Positions 1-11,294 of a stretch of 64,000 bases of DNA are shown one piece after another; positions within the stretch are counted from its first letter, which is position 1; each line of letters opens with the position of its first letter. Location of the stretch: the NCBI GenBank assembly GCA_036850595.1, contig CM072160.1:1597981-1661980 (forward strand), written 5' to 3'. Source of the stretch: Rhyacichthys aspro (taxonomy: Eukaryota; Chordata; Actinopteri; Gobiiformes; Rhyacichthyidae). Under the pieces are notes generated by a model, which worked only from the letters and a program-made list of their open reading frames with translations, was not told the origin of the DNA and ran no database searches. The position numbers and the translations under genes were made by a program.

Positions 1-1750
1 AAAAAACTACATATTTCTATTAAAAATACGCACTAATTATAATTTATCACAGTGCATTTATTTGAAAAATCTTAAACGTTATAAGAATAAAAGAGTTTTG
101 CAATTGTTTTTGTTGTTGACAATGAGCCCGTTCAGATTTGGTGCCCACTGCTGGCGAACACTATGGAGTCTGCTGAACAAAAATGTAAATGATCAGCTCC
201 AGTTGGGGACATGACCCTACATGTCCCTATGAAAGTTCATTTTGTCGTAAAATTCTGTAGCAAGTGAGTCATTTGACCAAAAATAGTCAATGTTGTCTGT
301 GGGTTCAAAGTTCATCAAGAACAATGTGCACTCATTGACCTCAAATATCAGGACTTTATTCACTGATAACGTTTGGGCTTCCATCAGCACTTCATCTGAG
401 ATCTCTGGTGTGTGTAACCATTTACAAAGCCAATACAGTTGTTTGCTTGTTCATTTTATTTTAAATATGCACTATTTATTATGTTATTGTTGCTGGTGTT
501 GTGCAAATTTAATTTAATTATCAGTGTCTTTTAGTTAAAGCTGAATACACTGTTTTTAAACCTGTTAAATATGTGATGAGCTTGCAGATTTTTATTTAAA
601 CCATTCATTTAATTGTATTACAGTAGCATACACTTGATAATAGATAAAAAGCCTTACTTTATTTTTTATTAAGCCTAATTTTATGCTGTATCTAAATGCA
701 CAACAATGCCCCATTACTGCTTCTTCAATGTAATGATAAACCTTAACACAGACAGTGTAGTTGTCCAGGAGCAGCTCAGAAAAAGGTGTGTGTATTTTTC
801 CTACATAGACAAACACAAAAAGAGTTATTTTCAGGTAATTATACACTTTTGAAGACTCATTTTTGACTGATATCTTCCATTTGATCCGGTTATAAAGGCC
901 TACTGAAGTATTTTACACACTGCACCTTTAATTCCAAAACTAGACCTCTTCCAAAAGACGTATAAACCTGAGACAACACTACATCAGAAAACAAAAAACA
1001 AAAGTCAGACGCTTTATTTAAGTTTAAAAACCAATTTGAAGCAGTTTTAAAGAATTTAAATTAGCGTTAGCATTAAGTAAAAACCCTAAAGTGGGAGAAG
1101 GGTTTGCTGTAAACAAGCGATGGTGATGTTGTCAGGAGGTGGAGATAAGCATATGAGCTGAAAGATTAGAAAAGAGAGAGAAATACAAGGTTCTGGACTA
1201 ACTTCCACTTGTCAAAATCAAATATTCAAGACTAAACTATGATTAAACCAGGACTTAACTCGGACTAAATGCAGGAATGACCCAGGATTTTGATTTAGAC
1301 GCAGCACAGTTTGATCCAAGGCTCTGTTTGGACGATGATCACATGAAGGACCACAGTTATTATTATCATTATTTGTGATACTGACATCAATAATATCGCG
1401 ATAACGATAAATCTGCGATATATCGTCCTAATGTTACAGTTTATATTCCACCAATCATCAGTGGAGCTGTTTCCAGGAACAGACCCAGCTCCTAATGCCC
1501 TCTTCATCAGGTTTTAGTTTGGAGACTTGAATTAATAGGATGGAGGCTGTACAGAACAACATGCTCCATCCCCTGCATTGGGTTTTTGAACAACAGAGAG
1601 CAGCCAGTGGACTTTTTAGTGTGTTTTGCCTTTTATTTATTGCTAATATTGTAAATCACAAACTAAAAATCAGACTTGTCTTGATTCCAAACAATTAAAA
1701 GTACAAATTTATTGCATTATTTCTGAAAGTGAAGCCTCCGTGACGTGGCT
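1..1750. other. 3' flank of TMEM97; no gene recognised
   Basis: This AT-rich stretch lies downstream of the TMEM97 stop codon. I see no splice-bounded coding exon or known protein motif on either strand. The short open frames here (all under 90 residues) have no recognisable content. Part of it should be the TMEM97 3' UTR. A small CGATA/TATCG-rich patch near 1390-1430 looks like a degenerate repeat. Confidence 0.5.
1708..1713 (-). terminator. candidate poly(A) signal of TMEM97
   Basis: TTTATT on the plus strand reads AATAAA on the coding strand, about 40 bases after the TMEM97 stop codon. A second overlapping pair of AATAAA lies at 1632-1641. Sequence alone cannot tell which is used. Confidence 0.35.
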
Positions 1751-3728
1751 TCACTTCCTCTTTTTCGCTGCGGCGTTTCCGGGTTCGTTGGAGGGGTTGT
1801 AGGTCCGGGACAGGAGCATGGTCAGGAGCAGCAGCAGCGGGACCACCAGGTACGGGACGTAGACGGACACCAGGAGCCAGCGCTCGAGCGGCGTCCGGGG
1901 CCCGGGGTGAGGCTCCGGGGGGAACGACGAGAACAGGATGTGGGTCAGGATCGGGATCAGAGTGGTGCCCACGTGAGCGGAGTAGACGACGGCCGGGGTT
2001 CGGATCCACCTGCAGCCGCCTGGAAACAAATATGGCCGTCAGGGAAGTTAGAAGAGTAATATCAGGAGAATAAATGATGAATCTGTAAAGAAATAAAAGG
2101 CTGAAGGTTATTGATTCATGTCTCCAGGATCCTTCTTTAGGAGCAGGAGACCTTTCCCTACCCACAATGCACCGCGAGTGTTTTAAAAAGAAGGCAGTAG
2201 AAAAGGAAGTGAGTTTTCAGTTTAAATATGAGTGCTGTGAGGAGACGACTCTGGAGGAAGGAAGGAGACGAGTCTGGAGGAAGGATCCTAGCGACTGGGA
2301 AACGGCCCATCTTTAAATTAGCTTCTAACAACAGGTTTGTTTGCCCTGAGTTTGGACTTACAGGCTGTGAGAATAAACATAAATCTTCCTTTAATGTGTG
2401 AAGAGTTTTGTTCATGAAACAGCCACAGTTTGGGTTTCTGTGTGAAGTATTTGGAAACGGTGATTCTGATTCACAAAAGTGTGTTAAAGTGATTCAGAAT
2501 CAAAATCAGAATCTCTTTATTTATTTATTTTTGTTACAGACATGACAGATGAAATATATTTATGTAATAACCCTAACCTGAGAGATGTGCATTATACTCA
2601 TTTTGTCCAAGCTTAGACAATGTAAACAGGATTTTGTCATGAACACAGCTTCTTCCTGTGATTGAAGAGTTTTATATTTACACTGAAAAATAAGATTATT
2701 CAACAACCCACTGTAGATCTGGAGTTAAACAGTAAGAGTTCGATTTGAACCGACCTTTGAAGAAAGCGTAGGCTGCGACGGGAAAGAACGGCAGCTGAAA
2801 CAGAGCCTCACAGAAAATAAAGGACCTGAACCATTCGGGAGGGTCCAGGACCATGGGGTCTTTAAACTCTGCTGCGTACCACCTCAACAGATCCTTCAGC
2901 TGCAAAGAAACAAACGGGAAAGAAATGAAAATATGGAATAAACAGAGACAAGTATTATTTATTTATCCACTGATCTTACTGTGTTGTATTTTATATGTTT
3001 GTAATTTTATAGTTTTAATACTTTTACTTTTACTTTAATACTTTATACTGCACTTTACAACTCACATAATACACTTCACATTTAATGGACATTTTATTCA
3101 ATTTTTTTTTTTTTATTAAAGTGTATCCTGTGAGAGAATCTAGTTGTATAGAAAAGTGCAATAACAATAAAGACTTAACAATGTCAAGAAAAATAATAAA
3201 TAAAGAAATAAGGACAGTCTTCACACAAGAGTCGAAAGAATTTTGTGATTTAACGCATCCTTTTCCTCTTTATTTTTTACTTCTTTAATGTGTTCAGGCA
3301 ATAATCAAATAAAGTAAAGTAAAAAGGTCATTCTGGTATTGATTTATTAATACAAAAGCTTTAGGAGAAAATATGATGAACCTCACTCATTTGTAAACTC
3401 TGTCCAAGGACCTAGCGCCCTCTACAGGTCACAATGAGCAACCTTTTCTTATGTTATATTCATTTAACTTTTAGCAGAGTTACATTAAACATAATTAAGA
3501 CTTGTTTAGAGGTCTTTAACATCCTCCTTTGAAAAAAATCACTTAAATAAACCAGTTTCAGTCTTTTTTTTCCAGATAAGAGCCTCAGTGGACTCTGTAT
3601 GAAACATTTATTACCTGCTGAGGATAAAACTCTGGAGGAAGCAGCGCTTGAAGATCAATAAATAACGTGATGGGAATGTGAGAAGCGAAATAGAGGAAAA
3701 ATATAATCTCTAAAACCCGCAGAGACAT
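1751..3728 (-). CDS. tmem97: TMEM97, sigma-2 receptor / EXPERA-domain membrane protein
   Basis: Complete gene in three exons: 3615-3728, 2755-2899 and 2019-1751, joined by GT-AG introns into 175 residues. Human TMEM97 has 176. The protein opens with a hydrophobic segment containing SHIPITLF and then Asp25. Asp52 lies in the EFKDP stretch. By alignment from memory these match human Asp29 and Asp56, the ligand-site acids of the sigma-2 receptor. Exon 2 carries QLPFFPVAAYAFFKG and exon 3 starts with CRWIRTPAVVYSAHV, both family hallmarks. Four hydrophobic segments and the lysine-rich tail KKRK fit an ER-retained four-pass protein. The family is known for sterol handling and interaction with NPC1. 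The start is the ATG at 3726-3728, which keeps the family N-terminus. No lesion is seen. Confidence 0.95.
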
Positions 3729-3900
3729 GTTCGGATCCAGTTCAGGGTTTAAGGTCCGTGGGTTTGTGGAAGAAGAAGTGTGTCGTGGAAACGCGTGGTT
3801 TTAGCCCGAATCCTATTGGCTCCGGAGAAATACGAGGTCTCCCTGAACGCACCATCCAGGGCAAACGGCAACAGTGATGCATTCAGGACACATCGGACAT
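3729..3900 (-). promoter_or_regulatory. likely TMEM97 promoter with inverted CCAAT box
   Basis: The sequence directly upstream of the TMEM97 ATG is more GC-rich than its surroundings. It contains ATTGG at 3815-3819, a CCAAT box on the coding strand about 90 bases before the ATG. No TATA box is obvious. The transcription start site is not determinable. Confidence 0.4.
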
Positions 3901-4775
3901 TTCAGGGTGTTTTCTGTGTCTCCAAAGTGTTTGATTTTTGAAAGAGTGTAAAATGTTGAAGGATAAAGTTGCACTAAAAAGAAAACAATTAAAGATAAAA
4001 AAAAAGATAAAAAATATTGTAGTATTCTTCAAAACAACACACTTTTATTTTGTGAATGGGAGAAAAACACATTTAAAAATGCAGTGTGCAACTTTGTTCT
4101 CGACCTCAGTATTTTTTCAAATAATAAAAGTAATGTTAAACGATTTTGAAATGATAAAAAGATGATATTTATGAATGTGTTTTGTCATTTATTTAAAAAT
4201 ACTGTTGGAGACAGAGTTAGTATGAGCTGTTTTTAAGTGACTTGAACATTCTGATTATGTTCTGGTTAAGATTATCCAACATTTTCAATCTAAACTTAAT
4301 AAAATGTGGATTATATTAGATTATACCCTGAAAATACAGAGCTATTTATTGGACCTTTTAACAAAATTAATAGAAAAAAATTAGATAACCATTTGATATG
4401 GATTTTATTTATTTACGTATTTATGTATTTATTTATTTATTTTTATTTTGGATAATGGATCCCAATGTTCCACCATTAAAAAAACAAAAAAAAAAACAAA
4501 CAAAAAAACACATAATTTAAGGATAAATTTTCTATGTGGTCATTTTTATGCAGATTAAATCATAAATGTAAAAGAGAATACATATAGAATACATGTTTAA
4601 TGAATGAATATGTCAGTTTAGTGAAATAGAACAATGACGACATAATAATGACATAAATACGATAAGTATGAGACCATTATTTACAGAACATAACTGAGTT
4701 TAATATCTGATTTATCATTCTTATGTATATATTAAGTCACATTTATCAAAGGTTCATGTATTTTTCTGGAGTTTG
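3901..4775. other. spacer: kinase 3' UTR region and upstream flank of TMEM97
   Basis: AT-rich sequence between the kinase stop codon and the TMEM97 promoter. No coding exon is seen. An AATAAA for the upstream kinase reads on the minus strand at 4404-4409, about 370 bases past its stop, within a TTTATTTA-rich run. Poly-A tracts at 3990-4010 and 4480-4510 are low complexity. Confidence 0.4.
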
Positions 4776-7700
4776 TTAAATGCTGGTTTCTGTAAACGTG
4801 GCGCTCGCTGCTTGAAGACTCATAGCTCCGTGATATTCTGCTTCTTTGGAGACGAGCCGTGGACTTTCAACATCGACGTAATCCTGAGAGAAACACACAA
4901 ATCCGGATCTTTATGCATTTTTCTCGTTCGAAGTTTAGATTCAGAAACAGAAAAAGCACTTTAAGAAGAGTTTACCGCGTCGTTTTCCATCACGTTCTCC
5001 AACATTCGGACGATGTCGGTGAAGGACGGTCTGAGAGTGTGAGGCTCCAGCCAACAGTCCCTCATCACGTGGAGTCTGTAAGACGTAAGAATCAGGATTA
5101 GGTTTATACGTTGGGTTTAATTAGTGATCGATCAGTGATTAGAAGTTTATAGTGCTGCAGTTGTCCAGACCGGTCTGATCTCCATCTGATCCCAGTCTTG
5201 TCTTGTTCCAGTCTTGTCTTGTTCCAGTCCTGGTCTTGTTCCAGTCTTGTCTTGTTCCAGTCCTGGTCTTGTTCCAGTCCTGGTCTTGTCCCAGTCTTGT
5301 CTCGTTCCAGTCTTGTCTTGTTCCAGTCCTGGTCTTGTCCCAGTCTTGTCTCGTTCCAGTCTTGTCTTGTTCAAGTCCTGGTCTTGTCCCAGTCTTGTCT
5401 CGTTCCAGTCTTGTCTCGTTCCAGTCTTGTCTTGTCCCAGTCTTGTCTTGTTCCAGTCCTGGTCTTGTCCCAGTCTTGTCTTGTTCCAGTCCTGGTCTTG
5501 TCCCAGTCTTGTCCTGTTCCAGTCCTGGTCTTGTCCCAGTCTTGTCTCGTTCCAGTCTTGTCCTGTTCCAGTCTTGTCTTGTCCCAGTCTTGTCTTGTTC
5601 CAGTCCTGGTCTTGTCCCAGTCTTGTCTTGTTCCAGTCCTGGTCTTGTCCCAGTCTTGTCCTGTTCCAGTCCTGGTCTTGTCCCAGTCTTGTCTTGTTCC
5701 AGTCTTGTCTTGTCCCAGTCTTGTCTTGTTCCAGTCCTGGTCTTGTCCCAGTCTTGTCTTGTTCCTGTCCTGGTCTTGTCCCAGTCTTGTCTTGTTCCAG
5801 TCCTGGTCTTGTCCCAGTCTTGTCTTGTTCCAGTCCTGGTCTTGTCCCAGTCTTGTCTTGTTCCAGTCCTGGTCTTGTCCCAGTCTTGTCTTGTTCCTGT
5901 CCTGGTCTTGTCCCAGTCTTGTCTTGTTCCAGTCTTGTCTTGTCCCAGTCTTGTCTTGTTCCAGTCCTGGTCTTGTCCCAGTCTTGTCTTGTTCCAGTCT
6001 TGTCTCGGTTTTGTCCAGATTTTTTACTCAGTCTTGTTCTAGTCTTTTCTCAAGCTTATCTTGTCTCACTGTCCCAGCATCGTCTCCATCTTGTCTTGGT
6101 CTTGTCTTGGTTTTGTCTTGGTTTTGTCTTGGTCTTGTCTTGGTCTTGTCTTGGTCTTATCTTGGTCTTGTTCCGATCCTGTCTCTTTTTCTAACTCTAC
6201 TTTCATCAAACACTAGAGTCTAGACCTGGTCTGAGACTGGATCTGGACCTGGTCTAAGACTGGACCTGGACCTGGTCTAAGACTGGACCTGGTCTAAGAC
6301 TGGACTCACATCTCGGGTCTGCATCCTTCAGGGTTGGAGTTCTTGAGTCCGATGCCGATGTGATAAACCACAGACTCTGACGTCTCCAGGTTCGGATACG
6401 GAAGAGTCCCTGAACGCATCACAAACACCGTCAGCGTCAAAAACTCACTCCTTTATTCATTTTTATAAATCATACTCTGTCACTGTCATTGAATTTGGAC
6501 TTGAACAGGTTTTAGATGGACCTGAACAGGTTTTAGATGGACTGGAACAGGTTTTAGATGGATTTGACCAGGTTTTAGATGAATTTGAACAGGTTTTAGA
6601 TGGATCTGAACAGGTTTTAGATGGATTTAAACAGGTTTTAGATGGACTTAAACAGGTTTTAGATGGACTTAAACAGGTTTTAGTTGGATTTGACCAGGTT
6701 TTAGATGAATTTGAACAGGTTTTAGATGGATCTGAACAGGTTTTAGATGGATTTAAACAGGTTTTAGTTGGATTTGAACAGGTTTTAGATGGACTTAAAC
6801 AGGTTTTAGATGGATTTGAACAGGTTTTAGATGGATCTGAACAGGTTTTAGATGGACTTGAACAGGTTTTAGATGGACTTGAACAGGTTTTAGACGGACT
6901 AGAACAGGTTTCAGATGGACTTGAACAGGTTTCAGATGGACTTGAACAGGTTTTAGATGGACTTGAACTGGTTTCAGATGGACTAGAACAGGTTTCAGAT
7001 GGACTTGAACAGGTTTCAGATGGACTTGAACAGGTTTTAGATGGACTTGAACTGGTTTCAGATGGACTTGAACAGGTTTTAGATGGACTTGAACTGGTTT
7101 CAGATGGACTAGAACAGGTTTCAGATGGACTTGAACAGGTTTCAGATGGACTTGAACAGGTTTTAGATGGACTTGAACTGGTTTCAGATGGACTAGAACA
7201 GGTTTCAGATGGACTTGAACTGGTTTCAGATGGACTTGAACAGGTTTTAGATGGACTTGAACTGGTTTCAGATGGACTAGAACAGGTTTCAGATGGACTT
7301 GAACAGGTTTCAGATGGACTTGAACAGGTTTTAGATGGACTTGAACTGGTTTCAGATGGACTTGAACAGGTTTTAGATGGACTAGAACAGGTTTCAGATG
7401 GACTTGAACTGGTTTCAGATGGACTTGAACAGGTTTTAGATGGACTAGAACAGGTTTCAGATGGACTTGAACTGGTTTCAGATGGACTTGAACAGGTTTT
7501 AGATGGACTTGAACAGGTTTTAGATGGACTTGAACAGGTTTTAGATGGACTTGAACAGGTTTTAGATGGACTTGAACAGGTTTTAGATGGACTAGAACAG
7601 GATTACGAGTCTTTTTTACATTTTCTTGTAATGTAATGTGTTTCAATGCTGACTCCACTGCTCTGTTTTTTAATTAATTTATTCCTATATTTGACTCGTT

Positions 7701-10700
7701 CTCATTTCAACAATAGACGATAAAACAAGGACATTGATCATTTATTCTTGTATTATCAGTTATTGACCGAACGTCTGCATCTCCCAGAGCACGATCCCGA
7801 ACGCCCACACGTCTCCTTTGAAGCTGTAGAAGTTGTTCTTGAAGTATTCGGGCGGATACCAGCGAAGGGGCACTCTTTGCTGCAAAAAGATCAAACTAAT
7901 CACATCGTCCTGTTTCTGAAATAATCCAAAGTTAAACCCGACAGAAGCTGACCCTGGGGTTCCTCCAGCGGCTGCTCCGACGGCTCGTCATCCCCGACAG
8001 GTCTCGGGCCAGACCGAACTCGGACAGTTTCACTTCCCACGGAAACTTGTTGACCATGACGTTCCTCAGAGCCAGGTCACAGTGAACGACCTGCAGCGAA
8101 CACCACAGCCTCAGAACATACACAGCGCTGTGAAAAAGTATCTGCCCCCTGCCTGATTTCTTATTTTTTTGCACATTTGTCACACTTTTTTCTGCTTTAG
8201 ATAAAAAAAACAATTTAAATATTAGATAAAAATGAAACAAATGGTCTCAGTGTCTAAACTTGAACAGATTAACGATAAGAATAATAATATAAGTAATAAT
8301 TTATTATTTAATTTATATTAAGATCATGAACATGTTATAATCTGGATGCCTCCTTTTCTAATTACTTTTTTATTATTTATTTATTTATTTACTTATTCTC
8401 TCTATTTTGTGTGTGCTTTGTTTTTGTTATGTTTTTTTAAACTGTGGTGTCCAATTAATTTATTTACTTTTTTTCTCCCGGAAAAATATCACAAATAAAT
8501 TAAAAAAGAAAAAATAATAATAATTAAGGTATTTACGGCCCAAACAAAAATCTGTTAATTTCTGATTATAACCTGTTAAAATCCACCTAAAACCAGTTCA
8601 AATCCATCTGAAACCAGTTCAAATCCATCTAAAACCAGTTCAAGCTAAACAAAAACCAATTCAAATCCATCTAAAACCAGTTCAAATCCATCTAAAACCA
8701 GTTCAAACTAAACAAAAACCTGTTTAAATCCATCTAAAACCTGTTAAAATCCATCTAAAACTTGTTCAAATCCATCTAAAACCTGTTCAAATCCATCTTA
8801 AACCTGTTCGAATCCAACTAAAGCCTGTTCAGATCTAACTTAAACCATTTTTTTGGAAAGCTGAGTTTAATTTCTCCAGCCAGACTCAGGCCTGATCACC
8901 TTCAGATCTTTAATCTTTTAAATAGAACCTTTCTGACGAAGTAAAGGCCTAAAGATCTCAGAGAGTAAGACTTCGAGCTGCAAACCAAAGACATTCAGGA
9001 GCGTTTTCTAAAGCTTTGAAACGAGGAAGAGGGCAAATACTTTTTCACAGCTCTGTATTTTAAGAAGTAGCTGATGGATACCATTTTGGATCGGAGGTGC
9101 TGCAGTGCCAGAGCGAGGTGGTAGGAGGCGATAGTGAGCAGACTCTGCAGCTCTGGGTCTGAGCTCAGCTGAGGTCGGTTCATCTGGAGGAACGTCCTTA
9201 AAGTTCCGTAACTCACGAACTCCAGGATGAGCACCAGCGGCTCTGAGGTAGACGTCAGGGTTCATTCACTCTTATAGATTATAGATGATAGATTATAGAT
9301 TATAGATTATATAAAAGGAACTGACCCTCGGTGGTGTTCCAGTCCAGAAGCTGCAGGATGTTCTTGTGATGCCCCAGTTTCCTCATGATGGCCACCTCTG
9401 TGTCCACATGCTTCACTCGGACGCCTCCAACGGGACAAAGGACGATTAAAGACACTTTTATATGTTTTCAGATCATTTTAGAAAACGGTGAGTGTACCTT
9501 TCATTTGATTGAATTTGTTTTGAGCCAATGAGGAAATGTGAGGTTTACTTTAGGATAAAAATAAAATAAAATAAAATAAAATAAAAAATAATAAAATAAA
9601 ATAAAATAAAATAAAATAAAATAAAATAAAATTAAATTAAATTAAATTAAATTAAATTAAATTAAATTAAATTAAATTAAATTAAATTAAATTAAATTAA
9701 TTAAATTTGCTCCTGCCCCAGTTTATTCCCTTTGTTTACACCATTTGGTTGCTGCCATTAACTGTTAGGATATTATAATTAAATACAAAATACTCAATTA
9801 CATTAGGTCTGTCTCAATAATCACAATAATGCAAATAATAATCTTCATTATAACAAACATTCTAATATGTCACAGTATTTATAATAACCGTGTAATTATT
9901 AAATCACAATGTAATAACGACCTTCTTTGCTGATTTTGCAGGTGACCATGTTGTGGCCTTTACAGGTTCCTCTGTTCATCCGAGCCTTGTAGAAAACCCC
10001 CTCTTTTCCAGCTTTAATCAACTGCAGCAGGTTCAGGTCGGATTTGGTGAAGCGTGGACTCTTTTCACAAAACAAACGTTATTTTAAATCCAAACTATGA
10101 CGAGGTCAGATGAGTGAGAGAACATCCGTGTGGAACCTGCTGGAGGGTCTTCCACATCTTCCTGGTGGAGCTCCGGACGGCGCTGCTCCGTTTGAGGGGA
10201 GTCTGCAGCGGGACGGCCCCCTCCTCTCGCTCCTCTTCCTCCTGGAGCCGGGGCCGGGGTCGGGGCCGGGGTCTCAGAGGCAGGAGAGAGGGCTCCGGCC
10301 GAGGACCAGCTCCAGACACAGGTTTGGACCCAGACAGATCCCGGAGTCGACGAACCATCCTGCGAAATCTGAGAAACACACTCATGAAGCTTTGTGTCGT
10401 TTCTAGATTTTATGGAAACTTCTTCTCTTACTTTAGCAATAAACCTATGTCTTTTAGTGTCTATTTAGGTTTAGTCATTGTCTTTCATCCAATAAATCCT
10501 TGATAATAAATCCCAGAAGAGGTCTAAGGTCTCTTTTTTACAGGTTCATTCTATCACAAAAGGTTGTGTATTTTTCCCTCATCCTGATTCTTTCTTATTT
10601 TTTGTCACTTTATTTCTCATCTGTTCCTGAATTTCTTTGGATCACAGCATAATGTCTTCACTTCACGTTGTCAGACAGGTTCTATTTAAAAGATTTCTTG

Positions 10701-11294
10701 ATTGAACAGGTTTTGGCATTAATCAGGAGTGTGTTTATATAATTAATCATAGTTCATTCATGATTTATCAAGGGGGCAATCACTTTTTCACACAGGGCTA
10801 GGTAGGTTTGCAGAGCTTTTTTCCCTTAATCAATAAAATAATCTCTTAAAAAGTGCACTTTGCCTCATATTTAAAAGGATTTGATCTGATTTAAGTGTGA
10901 CAAATGTGCAAAAGGTGTAGCATTAGTCATATTTTTTTTCTGGAAAAGGAAACACGACAAATAATTACATCAATGCTGACATCTCCAAAATATATAACTG
11001 TGAAACTGTGAATGTGACGAATAAACCTTCATCTTTTCAAATGTTTTAAACCGTGGGCCTAAAAGTGCTGAAATATTAAAGCTATTCCATAAACATTTGA
11101 CTCACTTTGTCAGAAACACGGCGGAGAGAAAAAAGACGAGCAGAACCGTGAAGGACAGAGCTCCTCCGAGAACGTACGACAGAACTGGACTCTGTGGATC
11201 TGAAAACACCATCAGTCTTCGATAATAAATAAATATATCTGTGTAAATGATAAATCACCAGAGACTCACCTGCTTCAGTGCAATTAGACGCCAT
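4776..11294 (-). CDS. STYK1/NOK-like single-pass receptor tyrosine (pseudo)kinase
   Basis: Eleven exons join in one frame of 432 residues: 11270-11294, 11106-11199, 10137-10359 (or 10368), 9922-10060, 9326-9424, 9082-9242, 7953-8090, 7768-7879, 6310-6409, 4976-5075, 4776-4883. A short N-terminus with an NCT glycosylation site precedes one membrane segment (about 17-38). A basic, proline-rich and acidic linker follows, then a kinase domain (about 122-392). The glycine loop is atypical (KAGKEG). Lys156 and Glu170 are kept. The catalytic loop is HCDLALRN (Asp252, Asn257), and DFG is replaced by EFG (Glu271). The activation loop is Arg/Ser-rich with no tyrosine before the PPE motif. The tail has a DYVDV tyrosine motif (Tyr399). 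Length and layout match human STYK1 (422 residues), but the match is distant. A Cad96Ca-type fish receptor kinase is the alternative. The start ATG is at 11292-11294. Confidence 0.85.
5190..6030. repeat. 33-bp minisatellite, pyrimidine-rich on + strand (kinase intron 9)
   Basis: Roughly 840 bases built from alternating TCTTGTCCCAG, TCTTGTCTTGTTCCAG and TCCTGG blocks, giving a 33-bp higher-order unit with variants. It fills most of the 1.2 kb intron between exons 9 and 10 of the kinase. It decays into TCTTGGTTTTG repeats up to about 6180. All three plus-strand frames are open across it because the unit is a multiple of three and lacks stops. The apparent proteins are artefacts. Confidence 0.9.
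6222..6303. repeat. short tandem repeat of CTGGTCTAAGACTGGACCTG type
   Basis: Three to four imperfect copies lie immediately before exon 9 of the kinase, within a few bases of its 5' splice site. The array is distinct in sequence from the neighbouring 33-bp array. Confidence 0.6.
6491..7611 (-). repeat. 21-bp minisatellite family, array 1 (kinase intron 8)
   Basis: About 53 units of GAACAGGTTTTAGATGGACT type on the plus strand, the reverse complement of the ATCCATCTAAAACCTG form. Many units alternate TTTTAG/TTTCAG and AACAGG/AACTGG in a higher-order pattern. The array occupies about 1.1 kb of the 1.36 kb intron between exons 8 and 9. An open frame of 287 codons on the minus strand (7-residue period HLKPVQV) is a by-product of the 21-bp period. 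Confidence 0.95.
8124..9053. mobile_element. non-autonomous DNA transposon remnant with inverted termini (kinase intron 6)
   Basis: The left end reads CTGTGAAAAAGTATCTGCC and the right end is its near-perfect inverse, GGGCAAATACTTTTTCACAG. Both lie just inside the intron between kinase exons 6 and 7, about 30 bases from each exon. From memory, this terminal motif is common in teleost genomes as a MITE-like repeat. No transposase is present and I found no clear target-site duplication. A 21-bp minisatellite array lies inside it. Confidence 0.7.
8573..8849 (+). repeat. 21-bp minisatellite family, array 2 (inside the transposon remnant)
   Basis: About 13 units of AATCCATCTAAAACCTGTTC with variants such as AACCAGTTC and AACTAAACAAAAACC, on the plus strand. 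It is opposite in orientation to array 1 and less uniform, so probably older. Confidence 0.9.
9555..9706. repeat. microsatellite switching from AAAAT to AAATT units
   Basis: The first half is (ATAAA)n, followed by an abrupt change to (TTAAA)n. This is simple sequence in the kinase intron between exons 4 and 5, which also contains AT-rich sequence to 9921. Confidence 0.95.
10545..10925. mobile_element. degenerate teleost-type interspersed repeat (kinase intron 2)
   Basis: It contains GGGGGCAATCACTTTTTCAC, GTAGGTTTG and GTGACAAATGTGCAAAA motifs. The stretch near 10670-10700 is the reverse complement of 8910-8950. It therefore belongs to the same family as the element at 8124-9053, in the opposite orientation. 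Confidence 0.55.

Noticed and set aside
5198..6223. Three overlapping plus-strand open frames of 279-341 codons
   Set aside because: All three frames of the same 33-bp repeat are open at once, which is a composition effect. No start context or non-repetitive coding sequence accompanies them.
6795..7658. Open frame of 287 codons with period HLKPVQV
   Set aside because: It is the 21-bp minisatellite read in a stop-free frame. It lies inside a kinase intron, and the equivalent frames appear in every array of the family.
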